The notes under the pieces are model-generated. The model was given only the letters and a program-made list of their open reading frames with translations, made no database searches and was not told where the DNA came from. From Oligoflexia bacterium (GTDB lineage: Bacteria > Bdellovibrionota > Bdellovibrionia > JABDDW01), in assembly GCA_034439615.1 (NCBI GenBank), contig JAWXAT010000036.1, positions 85,957 through 149,956 of the forward strand: a stretch of 64,000 nucleotides of DNA. Direction: 5' to 3'. Below are positions 26,506 through 35,233 of the stretch, one piece after another. A program made the translations under genes and the position numbers. How positions within the stretch are numbered: the stretch's first letter is position 1; every line of letters starts with the position of its first letter.

Positions 26506-27255
26506 ATGAAAACAACCTGGGATTATTCTGATTTAGCCAATGCCTATTTAATGCGTCCGGATTACTCCGATTCAGCCATTGATGACATGCTTAAAATTGC
26601 AGGCATTCAAAAAGGCGCTAAGGTCTGTGATGTTGGCGCTGGTGTAGCTCATCTCACCTTGAAACTTGCAGTTCGTGGCCTTGATGTCACAGCAGTCGAA
26701 CCTAACGATGCCATGAGAGCAAACGGTATTAAAAGAACCGCAGATTTTCCTAAAGTACGTTGGTTTGAAGGAACTGGTGAGCAATCAGGTCAACCCGCTA
26801 ACACTTATGAGATGGTAACTTTCGGTTCTTCTTTCAACGTGACTGATCGCACGGCTGCTTTAAAAGAAAGCATTCGAATCCTTAAGCCAAACGGTTGGTT
26901 TGCCTGTATGTGGAATCACCGTGATTTAAAAGATCCTATTCAATCTAAAATTGAATCCATTATTAAATCAGTCATCTCAGATTATGATTACGGCACACGT
27001 CGCGCTGATCAAACTGATTTTTTAAATGAGAGCGGCATGCTGAGAGAATTGCATAAAGTTGAAGGTCGCGTACTACACACACAATCTGTAGAAGATTGCC
27101 TAGAAGCTTGGCGCTCTCACGCAACATTACACCGTCAAGCGGGTCCTAAATTTAAGCTCATCATTGAAAAAATCAGTGAAGCCCTTGACCAAACAAAACT
27201 CTCAAAAATTCAAATTCCCTACACAACCAATATCTGGGTTGCTCAAGTAAAATAA
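26506..27255 (+). CDS. SAM-dependent methyltransferase, candidate phosphoramidate O-methyltransferase (Cj1419/Cj1420-like by context)
   Basis: A 249-residue class I methyltransferase: KVCDVGAGVAHLTLKLA (motif I), VTAVEPNDAM (motif II), MVTFGSSFNVTDR (motif IV). It is transcribed away from the glutamine-kinase-like gene from a shared intergenic region of about 100 bases. In C. jejuni two methyltransferases (Cj1419, Cj1420) sit right after Cj1418 and are assigned to O-methylation of the phosphoramidate. A C-terminal remnant of a second copy (TNIWVAQVR) survives at 32616-32645, so this locus too seems to have had two. Substrate by synteny only. Confidence 0.7.
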   Translation: MKTTWDYSDLANAYLMRPDYSDSAIDDMLKIAGIQKGAKVCDVGAGVAHLTLKLAVRGLDVTAVEPNDAMRANGIKRTADFPKVRWFEGTGEQSGQPANTYEMVTFGSSFNVTDRTAALKESIRILKPNGWFACMWNHRDLKDPIQSKIESIIKSVISDYDYGTRRADQTDFLNESGMLRELHKVEGRVLHTQSVEDCLEAWRSHATLHRQAGPKFKLIIEKISEALDQTKLSKIQIPYTTNIWVAQVK

Positions 27256-27279
27256 TTAATTTTCCAACATTTTTATAAG

Positions 27280-28668
27280 CTACTTCGGATTCAACTCGCG
27301 ATCACAGTATTTGTGTTCATTTTCGTACACAAAACGGTAATAGCGTTCCATGACTGGCTCGAATTCACGATTGTCATAGGGAAGTTTTGTTTCTGGTGGT
27401 TTATATTGCCCATCAAAGTAGCTCCAGATGTAATGATCATTGGGAACTTGCACAACATGATACTGATAGAGATTGGCGTAGCTTTCCTTTATTCCGAAGA
27501 GAAAAAGTGCTGAAAGCAAAAGTAATTTTATATTTCTTTTTTTACCAGAGTAGATCCACTTCTCAATTTCTGAGTACCCCAAAAAACACACAAACACGAC
27601 AGGTATCACCGCCATGAGTGTTCTAATGGAATGAGGAATGCCCTCATTGGTTAAGGCGGCAGGAGCGTAAGAAATCGCAAAAACCGACGCAATATAGGCC
27701 CAGAAGAAATTACGTCTACGAATGATCTGTAAAAGTGCTGCAGCAAAACCAAGTAAATAGCATGGCAAAAAAAACTGATTCAATTCACCTTTGTATTGTG
27801 TGTGATGGCGAGAGTTTCCATCACCTTGAAAAAATAAAAAATCAGGCCCCATATGCTGAAAATATCTTGTCACAACACCCACGGGTTCCAGGGCTTTGAC
27901 GACTTGAAATCTCTGCAAAGTTTTTTGTGCGTGAAGGAGATCATCAAAAGTGGGAATACCCAAAGCTATTGCTACTAAAACTGCTACGAATAAACCCTGG
28001 CATCTTTTTAATGAGAACGGGATTCCTTTAAGATGTATGAAAATAAAAGGAAATGGAAACCAGATGAAGTAGAGGGATTTACTGCCGTAGTACATGTACA
28101 AAAGTGAAGCCCAAAAGAGGGCGTGACCAAAACCTCGTGCTTTGGACTCAGGCTTTTCTATAAGCCACCAACCTGTGGCAATAAAGCCCATCATGACAAA
28201 GCAGACACCTGCAAATTCAATAGGAATACGGTGGGGCAACAACATCCATGAGGATACAAGCAAGAATAAAGTCATCAAAGGATACGCTAGTGGAAATCGA
28301 AACTTGGGAAATTCTTTTGAACGATAAATAAAGAATACCGCTGCAAAAATGGCCGTAGCCCCCATAAACATGCTGATGATACGCGAAGAGTACAGAGTCA
28401 GTGGATAAATGAAGTCAGAGAGCGCAAACGCATAGATGATTAAAGGTGGTCTATAATCGTTAAATGCGCGAAAGTACCATGGTAAAAAGGTCCCGTATTC
28501 ATCGGCACCTGAAAGGCGAATACACAGAGCATTAAAAACATCGGTGACTGAGTCAAGATGATAACCCGTGGGCATTTCGCGGCTTTTATAAAAATAGACA
28601 TAGACGGCAATAGCAAAGACAAGCATGTTTGCCACAACATGGATTTTTTTAAAGATAGATTTAAGCAT
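27280..28668 (-). CDS. Multi-pass membrane protein, GT-C glycosyltransferase-like (ArnT/PMT type)
   Basis: About 462 residues with roughly ten hydrophobic segments. After the first membrane helix comes a hydrophilic loop with acidic residues (GYHLDSVTDVF and SGADEYG), then YRPPLIIY. This fits the periplasmic catalytic loop of GT-C enzymes that use polyprenyl-phosphate sugars. I place the start at ATG 28668 because the frame upstream opens only with TTG (28704). It lies tail-to-tail with the methyltransferase. The same arrangement (methyltransferase end followed by a reversed membrane protein) recurs at 32616-35189. Substrate unknown. Confidence 0.6.
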   Translation of the reverse strand: MLKSIFKKIHVVANMLVFAIAVYVYFYKSREMPTGYHLDSVTDVFNALCIRLSGADEYGTFLPWYFRAFNDYRPPLIIYAFALSDFIYPLTLYSSRIISMFMGATAIFAAVFFIYRSKEFPKFRFPLAYPLMTLFLLVSSWMLLPHRIPIEFAGVCFVMMGFIATGWWLIEKPESKARGFGHALFWASLLYMYYGSKSLYFIWFPFPFIFIHLKGIPFSLKRCQGLFVAVLVAIALGIPTFDDLLHAQKTLQRFQVVKALEPVGVVTRYFQHMGPDFLFFQGDGNSRHHTQYKGELNQFFLPCYLLGFAAALLQIIRRRNFFWAYIASVFAISYAPAALTNEGIPHSIRTLMAVIPVVFVCFLGYSEIEKWIYSGKKRNIKLLLLSALFLFGIKESYANLYQYHVVQVPNDHYIWSYFDGQYKPPETKLPYDNREFEPVMERYYRFVYENEHKYCDRELNPK

Positions 28669-28751
28669 CTTGAATAGATTTCGTAGTTTAGGGGTTGAAA
28701 GCAAGAGAATAATGACCTAAGCAGTTCGTGTATGAATCATAGGGACACATT

Positions 28752-29621
28752 TTGAATATTTTTGAACTTTCCAATAATCTTTTGTCAAAACTCAATGATT
28801 TAAAAGTCAATTCACCATCGCTGCATCTTGTTTTAGGTTCATCATTTTCTGACATCTTTTCTGAACAAAGTTTTAAGGCCCAGTGGGAAGAAAAAGCTCA
28901 AATTACATTTAGCGAAGCGGGGTTTAAAGGCTCAACAGCACCTGGACACCGTGGGGTTTTTCACTATCTGCAAAATAAAAAAACCAAGAGTACTATTACT
29001 TGTCAGGTAGGAAGGCTCCATGGATATGAAGGCACCACTCCTCAAGACGCTATCGCACCTGTACTTGCCCATCGGCTTTTGGGTACAAAAAAATTTATAC
29101 TTACAAATGCTGCCGGTGCATTAACAAAAAAATTTAAAGTGGGATCTCTCATGATCATCAAAGATCATGTCAATCTCACAGGATTAAATCCGTTAGTTGG
29201 TGCAAATCCTGTGAATTCAGAAGGTATGCATTTGGGCCAGAGGTTTCCAGACATGAGTCAGGCCTATGACCTTGAGCTTTCAAATAAATTAGAAAATTAT
29301 TTTAAAAAATCAGATCTTCAGGTGAATCACGGGGTGTATCTTGGACTTCTAGGACCAAGCTTTGAAACACCAGCCGAAATAAAACTTTTTTCACAATGGG
29401 GCTTACACGCAGTGGGAATGTCCACTGTTTGGGAGACCATTGCTCTTCGTCATGGAGGAGCCCGAGTTGCCGGAGTTTCACTGATCAGCAATTTGGGTTG
29501 TGGTTTAAGTGATGAACCTTTGAATCACGATGAGATTTTAAAAATATGCAAAACACCAACCCAGAAAATGCTTCAGTGTCTTTTAAATTTTGCTGAAAAT
29601 GAAGGAGCAAGTGATGAGTGA
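28752..29621 (+). CDS. Purine nucleoside phosphorylase family, probable 5'-methylthioinosine/5'-deoxyinosine phosphorylase
   Basis: A 289-residue PNP/MTAP family protein. LTNAAGAL, GPSFETPAE (with the base-binding Glu) and GMSTVWE are present. The specificity loop reads SLISN, with Asn as in 6-oxopurine-specific PNPs; MTA phosphorylases carry Asp residues there. This predicts hypoxanthine-type nucleosides as substrates and fits the deaminase encoded next. The start is TTG 28752 with AGGG about eight bases upstream. It is the first gene of a four-gene operon whose members all overlap. Confidence 0.8.
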   Translation: MNIFELSNNLLSKLNDLKVNSPSLHLVLGSSFSDIFSEQSFKAQWEEKAQITFSEAGFKGSTAPGHRGVFHYLQNKKTKSTITCQVGRLHGYEGTTPQDAIAPVLAHRLLGTKKFILTNAAGALTKKFKVGSLMIIKDHVNLTGLNPLVGANPVNSEGMHLGQRFPDMSQAYDLELSNKLENYFKKSDLQVNHGVYLGLLGPSFETPAEIKLFSQWGLHAVGMSTVWETIALRHGGARVAGVSLISNLGCGLSDEPLNHDEILKICKTPTQKMLQCLLNFAENEGASDE

Positions 29622-30936
29622 GTTCAGTCTAGGAATTCATTGTGACTACCTTCTGACGATGAGCGGTGGCTCGGGTAAAGTTTTGCATGACCAGTTTATT
29701 GGAGTGAATGGAAGTCGCATCGCTACCATTGCTCCTTGGGGTGAAAACAATTGGAAATGTGACAAACTCATTAAGGCTAAAAATAAAATCGTTATGCCTG
29801 GCCTTATTAATGGGCACACGCATTTATGCATGTCACTATTTCGAGGCCTTGCCGACGATCTTCCCTTTCATCAGTGGCTACATGAATATATTTTGCCACT
29901 TGAAGCAAAACTCGTTGATGCTAAGTTTGTACGTGTCGGTACTCAATTGGCAGCTCTTGAATGTATTCAAAATGGCGTCACCACTGTGTGTGATATGTAT
30001 TTTTTCGCTCAAGAAGTGGCAACGGTTTTAGATGAAGCAGGGCTTCGTGGATTAGTTTGCGAGGCTATTACTGATTTTCCGACTCCAGATAATAAAAACT
30101 TAGATGATAGTCACTTTAAAATATTACAGCAAATGTGCGACAAATATAAAAATCACGAGAGGATTCAACCTTGTGTTGGCCCCCACGCTCCCTACACGTG
30201 TAGCGATGATACAATTAAAAAATCAAAAGAATTTGCGCTTAAACATCAAATTCCTATTGTGATGCATGTATCTGAAACTCAAAATGAAGTTAATGAATCA
30301 TTAAAAAAATATTCAAAAACTCCTGTGAAAAGACTTTTTGATCTCGGCCTTTTAACGAATAAAACTATTTTTGCACATTGTGTTTGCATCACTGACGAAG
30401 ATATTGATCTTTTGCAAAAAACAGGGACTAGCGCAATTTATAATCCAGAATCAAATATGAAGTTGGGTTCAGGAGTTGCTCCGGTTCCTAAAATGCTCAA
30501 AGCTGGGATTAAAGTAGGCATTGGAACAGACGGCGCTGCTAGTAATAACGATTTAAGTATTCTCAGTGAAATGGATGTTGGGGCAAAACTACAAAAGCTC
30601 TCTCATCTAGACAACACCGCTCTGACAGGAATTGATACTTTGAGAATGGCTACAATTGGCGGAGCTGAAGCTTTAGGCATTTCAAAAAATGTCGGAAGCT
30701 TAGAGGTCGGCAAGTTTGCAGATATCATCTGCCTTGATTTAGACTCATCACATATGCGTCCACTTCACGATGTTGTTAGTCAAATTGTCTATACCGCATC
30801 AGCTGCAGATGTGGAAACAGTGATCTGTCATGGATCAGTTTTGATGGAAAATCGAGAAATCAAAACTCTTGATCGTGAGAAAATTTTTAAAGAAGTGGAT
30901 GAATACTATCAAATCATTAAAGCGAGTTTGAAGTGA
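29614..30936 (+). CDS. mtaD: 5'-methylthioadenosine/S-adenosylhomocysteine deaminase (MtaD-like)
   Basis: A 440-residue amidohydrolase with the metal motif GHTHLCMSLFRG, MHVSETQNE, FAHCVCITDED and GTDGAASNNDLS, the normal set for the TrzA/MtaD group. It deaminates MTA, SAH or 5'-deoxyadenosine to the inosine form. The start is ATG 29614, inside the end of the phosphorylase gene, with AAGGAG upstream. The product is the predicted substrate of the adjacent 6-oxopurine phosphorylase, so deamination would precede phosphorolysis. Confidence 0.85.
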   Translation: MSEFSLGIHCDYLLTMSGGSGKVLHDQFIGVNGSRIATIAPWGENNWKCDKLIKAKNKIVMPGLINGHTHLCMSLFRGLADDLPFHQWLHEYILPLEAKLVDAKFVRVGTQLAALECIQNGVTTVCDMYFFAQEVATVLDEAGLRGLVCEAITDFPTPDNKNLDDSHFKILQQMCDKYKNHERIQPCVGPHAPYTCSDDTIKKSKEFALKHQIPIVMHVSETQNEVNESLKKYSKTPVKRLFDLGLLTNKTIFAHCVCITDEDIDLLQKTGTSAIYNPESNMKLGSGVAPVPKMLKAGIKVGIGTDGAASNNDLSILSEMDVGAKLQKLSHLDNTALTGIDTLRMATIGGAEALGISKNVGSLEVGKFADIICLDLDSSHMRPLHDVVSQIVYTASAADVETVICHGSVLMENREIKTLDREKIFKEVDEYYQIIKASLK

Positions 30937-31583
30937 TTGAACATAACATTGCGCAAAAAATTGTCGAGGTTTGCCAAAGGCTTCATGCCAAAAACATGTT
31001 AGCTGCTGCTGATGGAAATGTCAGTTACCGGGTCAATGATGAACAGATTTACATAACACCCACAGGAATCAACAAAGCTTTTATGAAGATTTCTGATATC
31101 GCAGTGATTGATATACGAAATCGCGTCTTAAGTGGCAAACCATCAGGTGAGCGCTTGATGCATCTTGAAGTTTTCAAGCAATGCCCCAAAGCCAAATGTG
31201 TTGTTCACGCTCACCCACCCCATGCAATTGCGTGGAGCGTGGCACATCCACAATTACAAGAATTGCCTTCGGAATGTTTGTCTGAGGTTATTTTAGCCGT
31301 CGGTAAAATTCCATTTGTCACTTATGCAAGACCAGGTACTCAAGAGATGGGGGAAAACTTAAAACCCTTTTTACCACAATACCGCACAATGATCTTGGCG
31401 CGCCATGGGGCTTTGAGTTGGGGTGAGAGTATTAATGAGGCGTATAATGGAATGGAACGCCTTGAGCATTCAGCACAAATTCTACAAATTGCACATACTC
31501 TGGGTGGTCTTACTAATTTATCGCAAGAAGAAGTTCAAGCCCTCAAAGAAATGCGCAGACAAATTGGAGAAAAAACTTTGTGA
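30933..31583 (+). CDS. Class II aldolase (5-deoxyribulose/5-methylthioribulose-1-phosphate aldolase type)
   Basis: A 216-residue class II aldolase/adducin family protein. Zinc ligands are visible as VVHAHPPHA (two His) and LARHGAL (third His), with PSECLSEV between them. It starts with GTG overlapping the deaminase stop (GTGA). In the DHAP shunt such an aldolase splits 5-deoxy- or 5-methylthio-ribulose-1-phosphate into DHAP and an aldehyde. MtnB-type dehydratase activity is the alternative within this fold, but no other mtn gene for the methionine route is here. Confidence 0.8.
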   Translation: MIEHNIAQKIVEVCQRLHAKNMLAAADGNVSYRVNDEQIYITPTGINKAFMKISDIAVIDIRNRVLSGKPSGERLMHLEVFKQCPKAKCVVHAHPPHAIAWSVAHPQLQELPSECLSEVILAVGKIPFVTYARPGTQEMGENLKPFLPQYRTMILARHGALSWGESINEAYNGMERLEHSAQILQIAHTLGGLTNLSQEEVQALKEMRRQIGEKTL

Positions 31584-32605
31584 AAAATCTCATATCCATG
31601 GGATTAAAAGTTGAAGCAGGTCGTGTCTTCGTACTCGATCAAGAAATACTTCCTCAAAATGAAATCTGGCTTGAATGTAAAACGCCAAATGACATGATCA
31701 ATTTTATTAAGTCCCTTAAAATTAGAGGGGCTCCCCTCATCGGGGTTGGAGCCGCAATTGCATTAGCTCAATATGCAGAAAAATTAAAAACATCAAAAAA
31801 AAATTCAGATAATATGATTCAAATGATCCTTACGGCGGCTCACCAACTGCGAGATGCACGACCCACGGCTGTGAATCTTATGGCAGCCGTTGATCGCGTT
31901 ATTTTAAAACAGCCACTTAATGCCTTAACTGTTGGGAACATCGTTAGATCAGCTGAAGATCTGTTTGACGAGGATGTAGCACTTTGTGAAGCAATGGCTG
32001 TTAACGGGGCAAATGTAATTGAAGATGGTGACAATATTCTCACTCATTGTAACACGGGTGGATTAGCCACAGCAGGTATTGGGACAGCACTTGGAGTTAT
32101 AGCTCGTAGTTTTAAAAATGGAAAAATAATCCATGTGTATGTCGATGAAACCCGCCCACTCCTTCAAGGCGCAAGGTTAACAACCTGGGAACTTCAAAAA
32201 CTCAAAATCCCCTTCACATTGATATGCGATAATATGGCCGCCATGTTGATGAAGCAGGATAAAGTTCAAAAAATCATCGTGGGTTCAGATCGTATTGCTA
32301 GTAATGGTGATTTTGCCAATAAGATTGGCACTTATAGTGTTGCAGTTAATGCTCATCACCATAAAATTCCATTTTACGTAGCTGCACCCTGGACCACCAT
32401 TGATTGGTCTTGTTCTTCTGGGAATCATATTCCTATTGAAGAACGTCATGCAAAAGAAGTTCGTTATCCTTCAGCACCAGAGGGTTGTGCTGTGTACAAT
32501 CCTGCATTTGATGTTACCCCCCATGAACTAGTAACGGGGTATATTTTAGATCGTGGATTTTTCAAAGATTGGAATCAAGCTAAGTTGTTAAATGATAAAT
32601 CTTAA
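31580..32605 (+). CDS. mtnA: 5-methylthioribose-1-phosphate isomerase
   Basis: A 341-residue MtnA. IRGAPLIGVGAA, THCNTGGLATAGIGTALG (catalytic Cys), VYVDETRPLLQGARLT and VGSDRIASNGD (catalytic Asp) are all present. It isomerises the ring-form 1-phosphate to the ribulose-1-phosphate and so links the phosphorylase to the aldolase. GTG start overlapping the aldolase stop. Its last codons are part of a short repeat that recurs at 35203-35233. Confidence 0.9.
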   Translation: MKNLISMGLKVEAGRVFVLDQEILPQNEIWLECKTPNDMINFIKSLKIRGAPLIGVGAAIALAQYAEKLKTSKKNSDNMIQMILTAAHQLRDARPTAVNLMAAVDRVILKQPLNALTVGNIVRSAEDLFDEDVALCEAMAVNGANVIEDGDNILTHCNTGGLATAGIGTALGVIARSFKNGKIIHVYVDETRPLLQGARLTTWELQKLKIPFTLICDNMAAMLMKQDKVQKIIVGSDRIASNGDFANKIGTYSVAVNAHHHKIPFYVAAPWTTIDWSCSSGNHIPIEERHAKEVRYPSAPEGCAVYNPAFDVTPHELVTGYILDRGFFKDWNQAKLLNDKS

Positions 32606-32615
32606 ACGTCACCGA
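32586..32615. repeat. Short direct repeat at the mtnA end (copy 1)
   Basis: About 30 bases covering the last codons and stop of mtnA. They match 35203-35233 at 28 of 31 positions (one gap, two mismatches). Copy 1 continues beyond the mtnA stop with bases resembling the end of the ABC transporter gene. Copy 2 precedes the ABC stop with bases resembling the end of mtnA. This suggests duplication of a convergent mtnA-ABC junction when the intervening gene was inserted. Confidence 0.6.
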
Positions 32616-32645
32616 ACAAATATTTGGGTGGCCCAAGTAAGATAA
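32616..32645 (+). pseudogene. C-terminal remnant of a second methyltransferase
   Basis: Ten codons read TNIWVAQVR and stop. The methyltransferase at 26506-27255 ends TNIWVAQVK and stop. Most DNA bases also match, including the bases after the stop. Nothing of the rest of the gene remains here. This is a relic of a lost or recombined paralogue. Confidence 0.65.
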
Positions 32646-32668
32646 TTAGTCAGCACCGACTAATTATC
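32641..32668. terminator. Perfect hairpin between mtnA and the WD40 membrane-protein gene
   Basis: Arms GATAATTAGTC (32641-32651) and GACTAATTATC (32658-32668) pair perfectly around a six-base loop. The hairpin includes the stop codon of the leftward WD40 gene and follows mtnA. The flanking A/T runs are weak in both directions, so it may be a bidirectional terminator of modest strength. Confidence 0.55.
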
Positions 32669-35189
32669 TTATTCGAAGCTTGCTCAAGGCAGAACCACTT
32701 TTTTGGACTATAAATGTAAATCCGAAAGCAAAGGCAGCGTAATAATAGCCTGTAAACATTTGCATGTACCTTTCTTCGACAAAATACGCAAATGACAAAA
32801 AGAGATAAAATCCTACGAGCATCAAAACAAGTGCTGACGTCACAACTCTATACCGCAGCCAGAGAATAACGATCCCTAGCACCACAATCAGAAGCCACAG
32901 AGCCTCTAGCACAGGATGGTCAGCCAGATAATATGTCTTAAGTTTGAGGGTCCACAACTTTGACATGGTTTCTTTGATGCCATATCTTATTTGAAAAAGA
33001 GGATTATGTTGTTTTAGGATCTTCCCGATAATGGGTAGTTCGTACGCCCTGAAGAAAATGACTTCACCGGTCTTAGTATCAATAATGGGATGAGCATCCG
33101 TGTTGTTAATAAATTCGCTACCAGCCCCCGCCCAAGATTCTTTTGACGGATCAAGATTTGGATCGTGTGACGCTTCAAGATATCTCTTGGTAATAAGTTT
33201 TTGCAAACGCCCGAATTTATCAACATACGGGTCAACATTAGCCGGCGCTGGAAGAGTAAAATATTTCGAATACGTCAACAATTCATTGAATAGCGTACCT
33301 TCGGGATACATTTGCATTGTGGTAAGGCCTGTAATTGCAGTTACTCCCAACGCCGTCATGAGATTTTTAAATTGCAGGGGTTTAAGTTTCTTGGTCAAAA
33401 ATAAAAGAACCAATAGTGGCCCAACCAAGAACCCAACAAAAATGCACGAGACCTGCTTAATATGACATGCCAAAATTATGAACAACACACATGCGATCAA
33501 ATAACGCCTGCGATGATGTCGAGCAAAAAGCGATAGAAGCAAAGTTATACCAATCAGAGAGAACAGTAAGGCCAGAAAAAATTCAGAGAAATTATACCCT
33601 GAATAAAAAGAAAAATGATTTGTAGGATCCAAAAATGGGATAAGAAGACCTAAAGCCGGAAGATAACCAAAATGCTTCAGAAATGTCGCAAATACAACCA
33701 AGATAAAAAGTGCCAAAATCAAAGGCTGAAAGAATCTGGTTGAGCAAGCATTATAAGCTCCCGTAGCTCTCATGCCCAATGAGATCAAAAACGGATACGC
33801 TGCCTGCCTGAGAAAATGAGGCAATCCAAAAGTCTTTCCTGGTTCAAAACCTTTGTGAGCAGAGATGTCTTTAACAAGATTTCCGTTCACATTCCAAATG
33901 CGAATACCCCCATCTCTCGCTCCCCCCGCCACCAATTGCCCGTCTGGGCTGAACACCACCGCTGTGACACTATTAGAATGTCCCTCGAGATCTTTCGCCT
34001 TCTGGGTACCCACTTTATCTAGCCAGAGGTGAATGGCTCCATCTTCCATGCCACCAGCCAACGCGATGGTGGTTTGATCAGGACTTAAAGCAATTCCCAG
34101 AATTTGGTATGGCATGTGCTGAAAAAGTGAATGACACTCCCATTTACCAATGTCCCCTTTTTGAGAACAATCTATGACGTTGGCGTTAATAGCACCCGCC
34201 AAAAGACTCCCATTTTTTCTAAAAACAACTCCCTCAACACTGTCTGGCTCTTGAATAATTTTGCTGACAAACTTCCCCCCTCTAGTCCATAGGCGCACCG
34301 ACCAATCCATACTCGAACTTGCAATTATTTTTTGATCGGGACTGAAAGCAATACCTGAAATCGACGACTCATGCCCCCGCATGGGTTCTCCAACTGATTT
34401 TCCATCCAGCGTCCATAATCGCAACGTCCCGTCCCAACCGCCAGAGATAACTTGAGTGCCCTCGGGAGTAAAGGCTACGGCAGATACGGCGATTTGCCCC
34501 GTCTGAATTGAAAGTTTTAAGGAGTGATCATCGATATTCCAGAGTCGAATTGTGCCGTCCCATCCACCTGTTGCAAAAACTTTTCCATTGGGGCTAAACG
34601 CTATGGAGCTTAAAGCCTCTTGTTGGGCATTGATTGGTTCACCTAGGGGTTCTCCAACGCGGTTCCAAAATTTAATATAGCCATCGCCGCCAGCAGAAAC
34701 GAGGGTGTTACCTTTGGGATGAAATGCCAAAGAAGTTTTGGTGAGGAAGGGATTAAAATCAGGTCGCGATCTGAAAATGTATGACTCTCGCCACACAGGT
34801 TGTTTTCCGGCAAACCAAAGAGCATAATTATTAAAACTATCTGCACTACCTGAGCCCGGCGCTTGGCAACTCTGCCAGCTTTCGCGGTGCCTGTAATTTT
34901 CTATTGAAAAAGTAATGAGTTGCATCAGGATAAAAATAATTATGATTCCTGCCACTAAAGTTTTCCACCGCTTTGCAGGCTTAAAATTCCTAGCCACGAA
35001 ACACAAAATACCTAGTAAAATAAAAAAACAAATAAAGTAAAATCGGACGTGCTTATGATCACCTAAGTAAGTAACTTGCCCCCTCTCAAACTGACACCAG
35101 TAGAGATAAAAAACAAAAGAAAAAGCAAACAACAAAGGAAACCAAAATGAGGATCTCAATAAAGATTTTAAATTAATATGAAACTCCAT
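32664..35189 (-). CDS. Multi-pass membrane protein with an inserted seven-blade WD40 propeller
   Basis: An 841-residue protein. Three hydrophobic helices (about residues 15-100) are followed by seven WD40-like units (about 125-450). Five have clear endings (IKFWN, IRLWN, LRLWT, VRLWT, IRIWN), one ends IHLWL and the fifth is degenerate. At least eight further membrane helices follow, with a soluble loop (about 640-730). The membrane part resembles GT-C-type proteins, and the propeller sits where such enzymes have an early extracytoplasmic loop. ATG 35189 is chosen for its GAGG six bases upstream; another ATG lies at 35201. A glycosyltransferase function is inference. Confidence 0.65.
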   Translation of the reverse strand: MEFHINLKSLLRSSFWFPLLFAFSFVFYLYWCQFERGQVTYLGDHKHVRFYFICFFILLGILCFVARNFKPAKRWKTLVAGIIIIFILMQLITFSIENYRHRESWQSCQAPGSGSADSFNNYALWFAGKQPVWRESYIFRSRPDFNPFLTKTSLAFHPKGNTLVSAGGDGYIKFWNRVGEPLGEPINAQQEALSSIAFSPNGKVFATGGWDGTIRLWNIDDHSLKLSIQTGQIAVSAVAFTPEGTQVISGGWDGTLRLWTLDGKSVGEPMRGHESSISGIAFSPDQKIIASSSMDWSVRLWTRGGKFVSKIIQEPDSVEGVVFRKNGSLLAGAINANVIDCSQKGDIGKWECHSLFQHMPYQILGIALSPDQTTIALAGGMEDGAIHLWLDKVGTQKAKDLEGHSNSVTAVVFSPDGQLVAGGARDGGIRIWNVNGNLVKDISAHKGFEPGKTFGLPHFLRQAAYPFLISLGMRATGAYNACSTRFFQPLILALFILVVFATFLKHFGYLPALGLLIPFLDPTNHFSFYSGYNFSEFFLALLFSLIGITLLLSLFARHHRRRYLIACVLFIILACHIKQVSCIFVGFLVGPLLVLLFLTKKLKPLQFKNLMTALGVTAITGLTTMQMYPEGTLFNELLTYSKYFTLPAPANVDPYVDKFGRLQKLITKRYLEASHDPNLDPSKESWAGAGSEFINNTDAHPIIDTKTGEVIFFRAYELPIIGKILKQHNPLFQIRYGIKETMSKLWTLKLKTYYLADHPVLEALWLLIVVLGIVILWLRYRVVTSALVLMLVGFYLFLSFAYFVEERYMQMFTGYYYAAFAFGFTFIVQKSGSALSKLRIR

Positions 35190-35202
35190 GATGTACCTCA
35201 TT

Positions 35203-35233
35203 TGTTAAAATGATAAATCTTAAACACCACCGA
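35203..35233. repeat. Short direct repeat at the ABC transporter end (copy 2)
   Basis: Thirty-one bases matching 32586-32615 at 28 positions. This copy spans the stop codon of the ABC transporter gene and carries an mtnA-end-like stretch before it. See copy 1. Confidence 0.6.
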
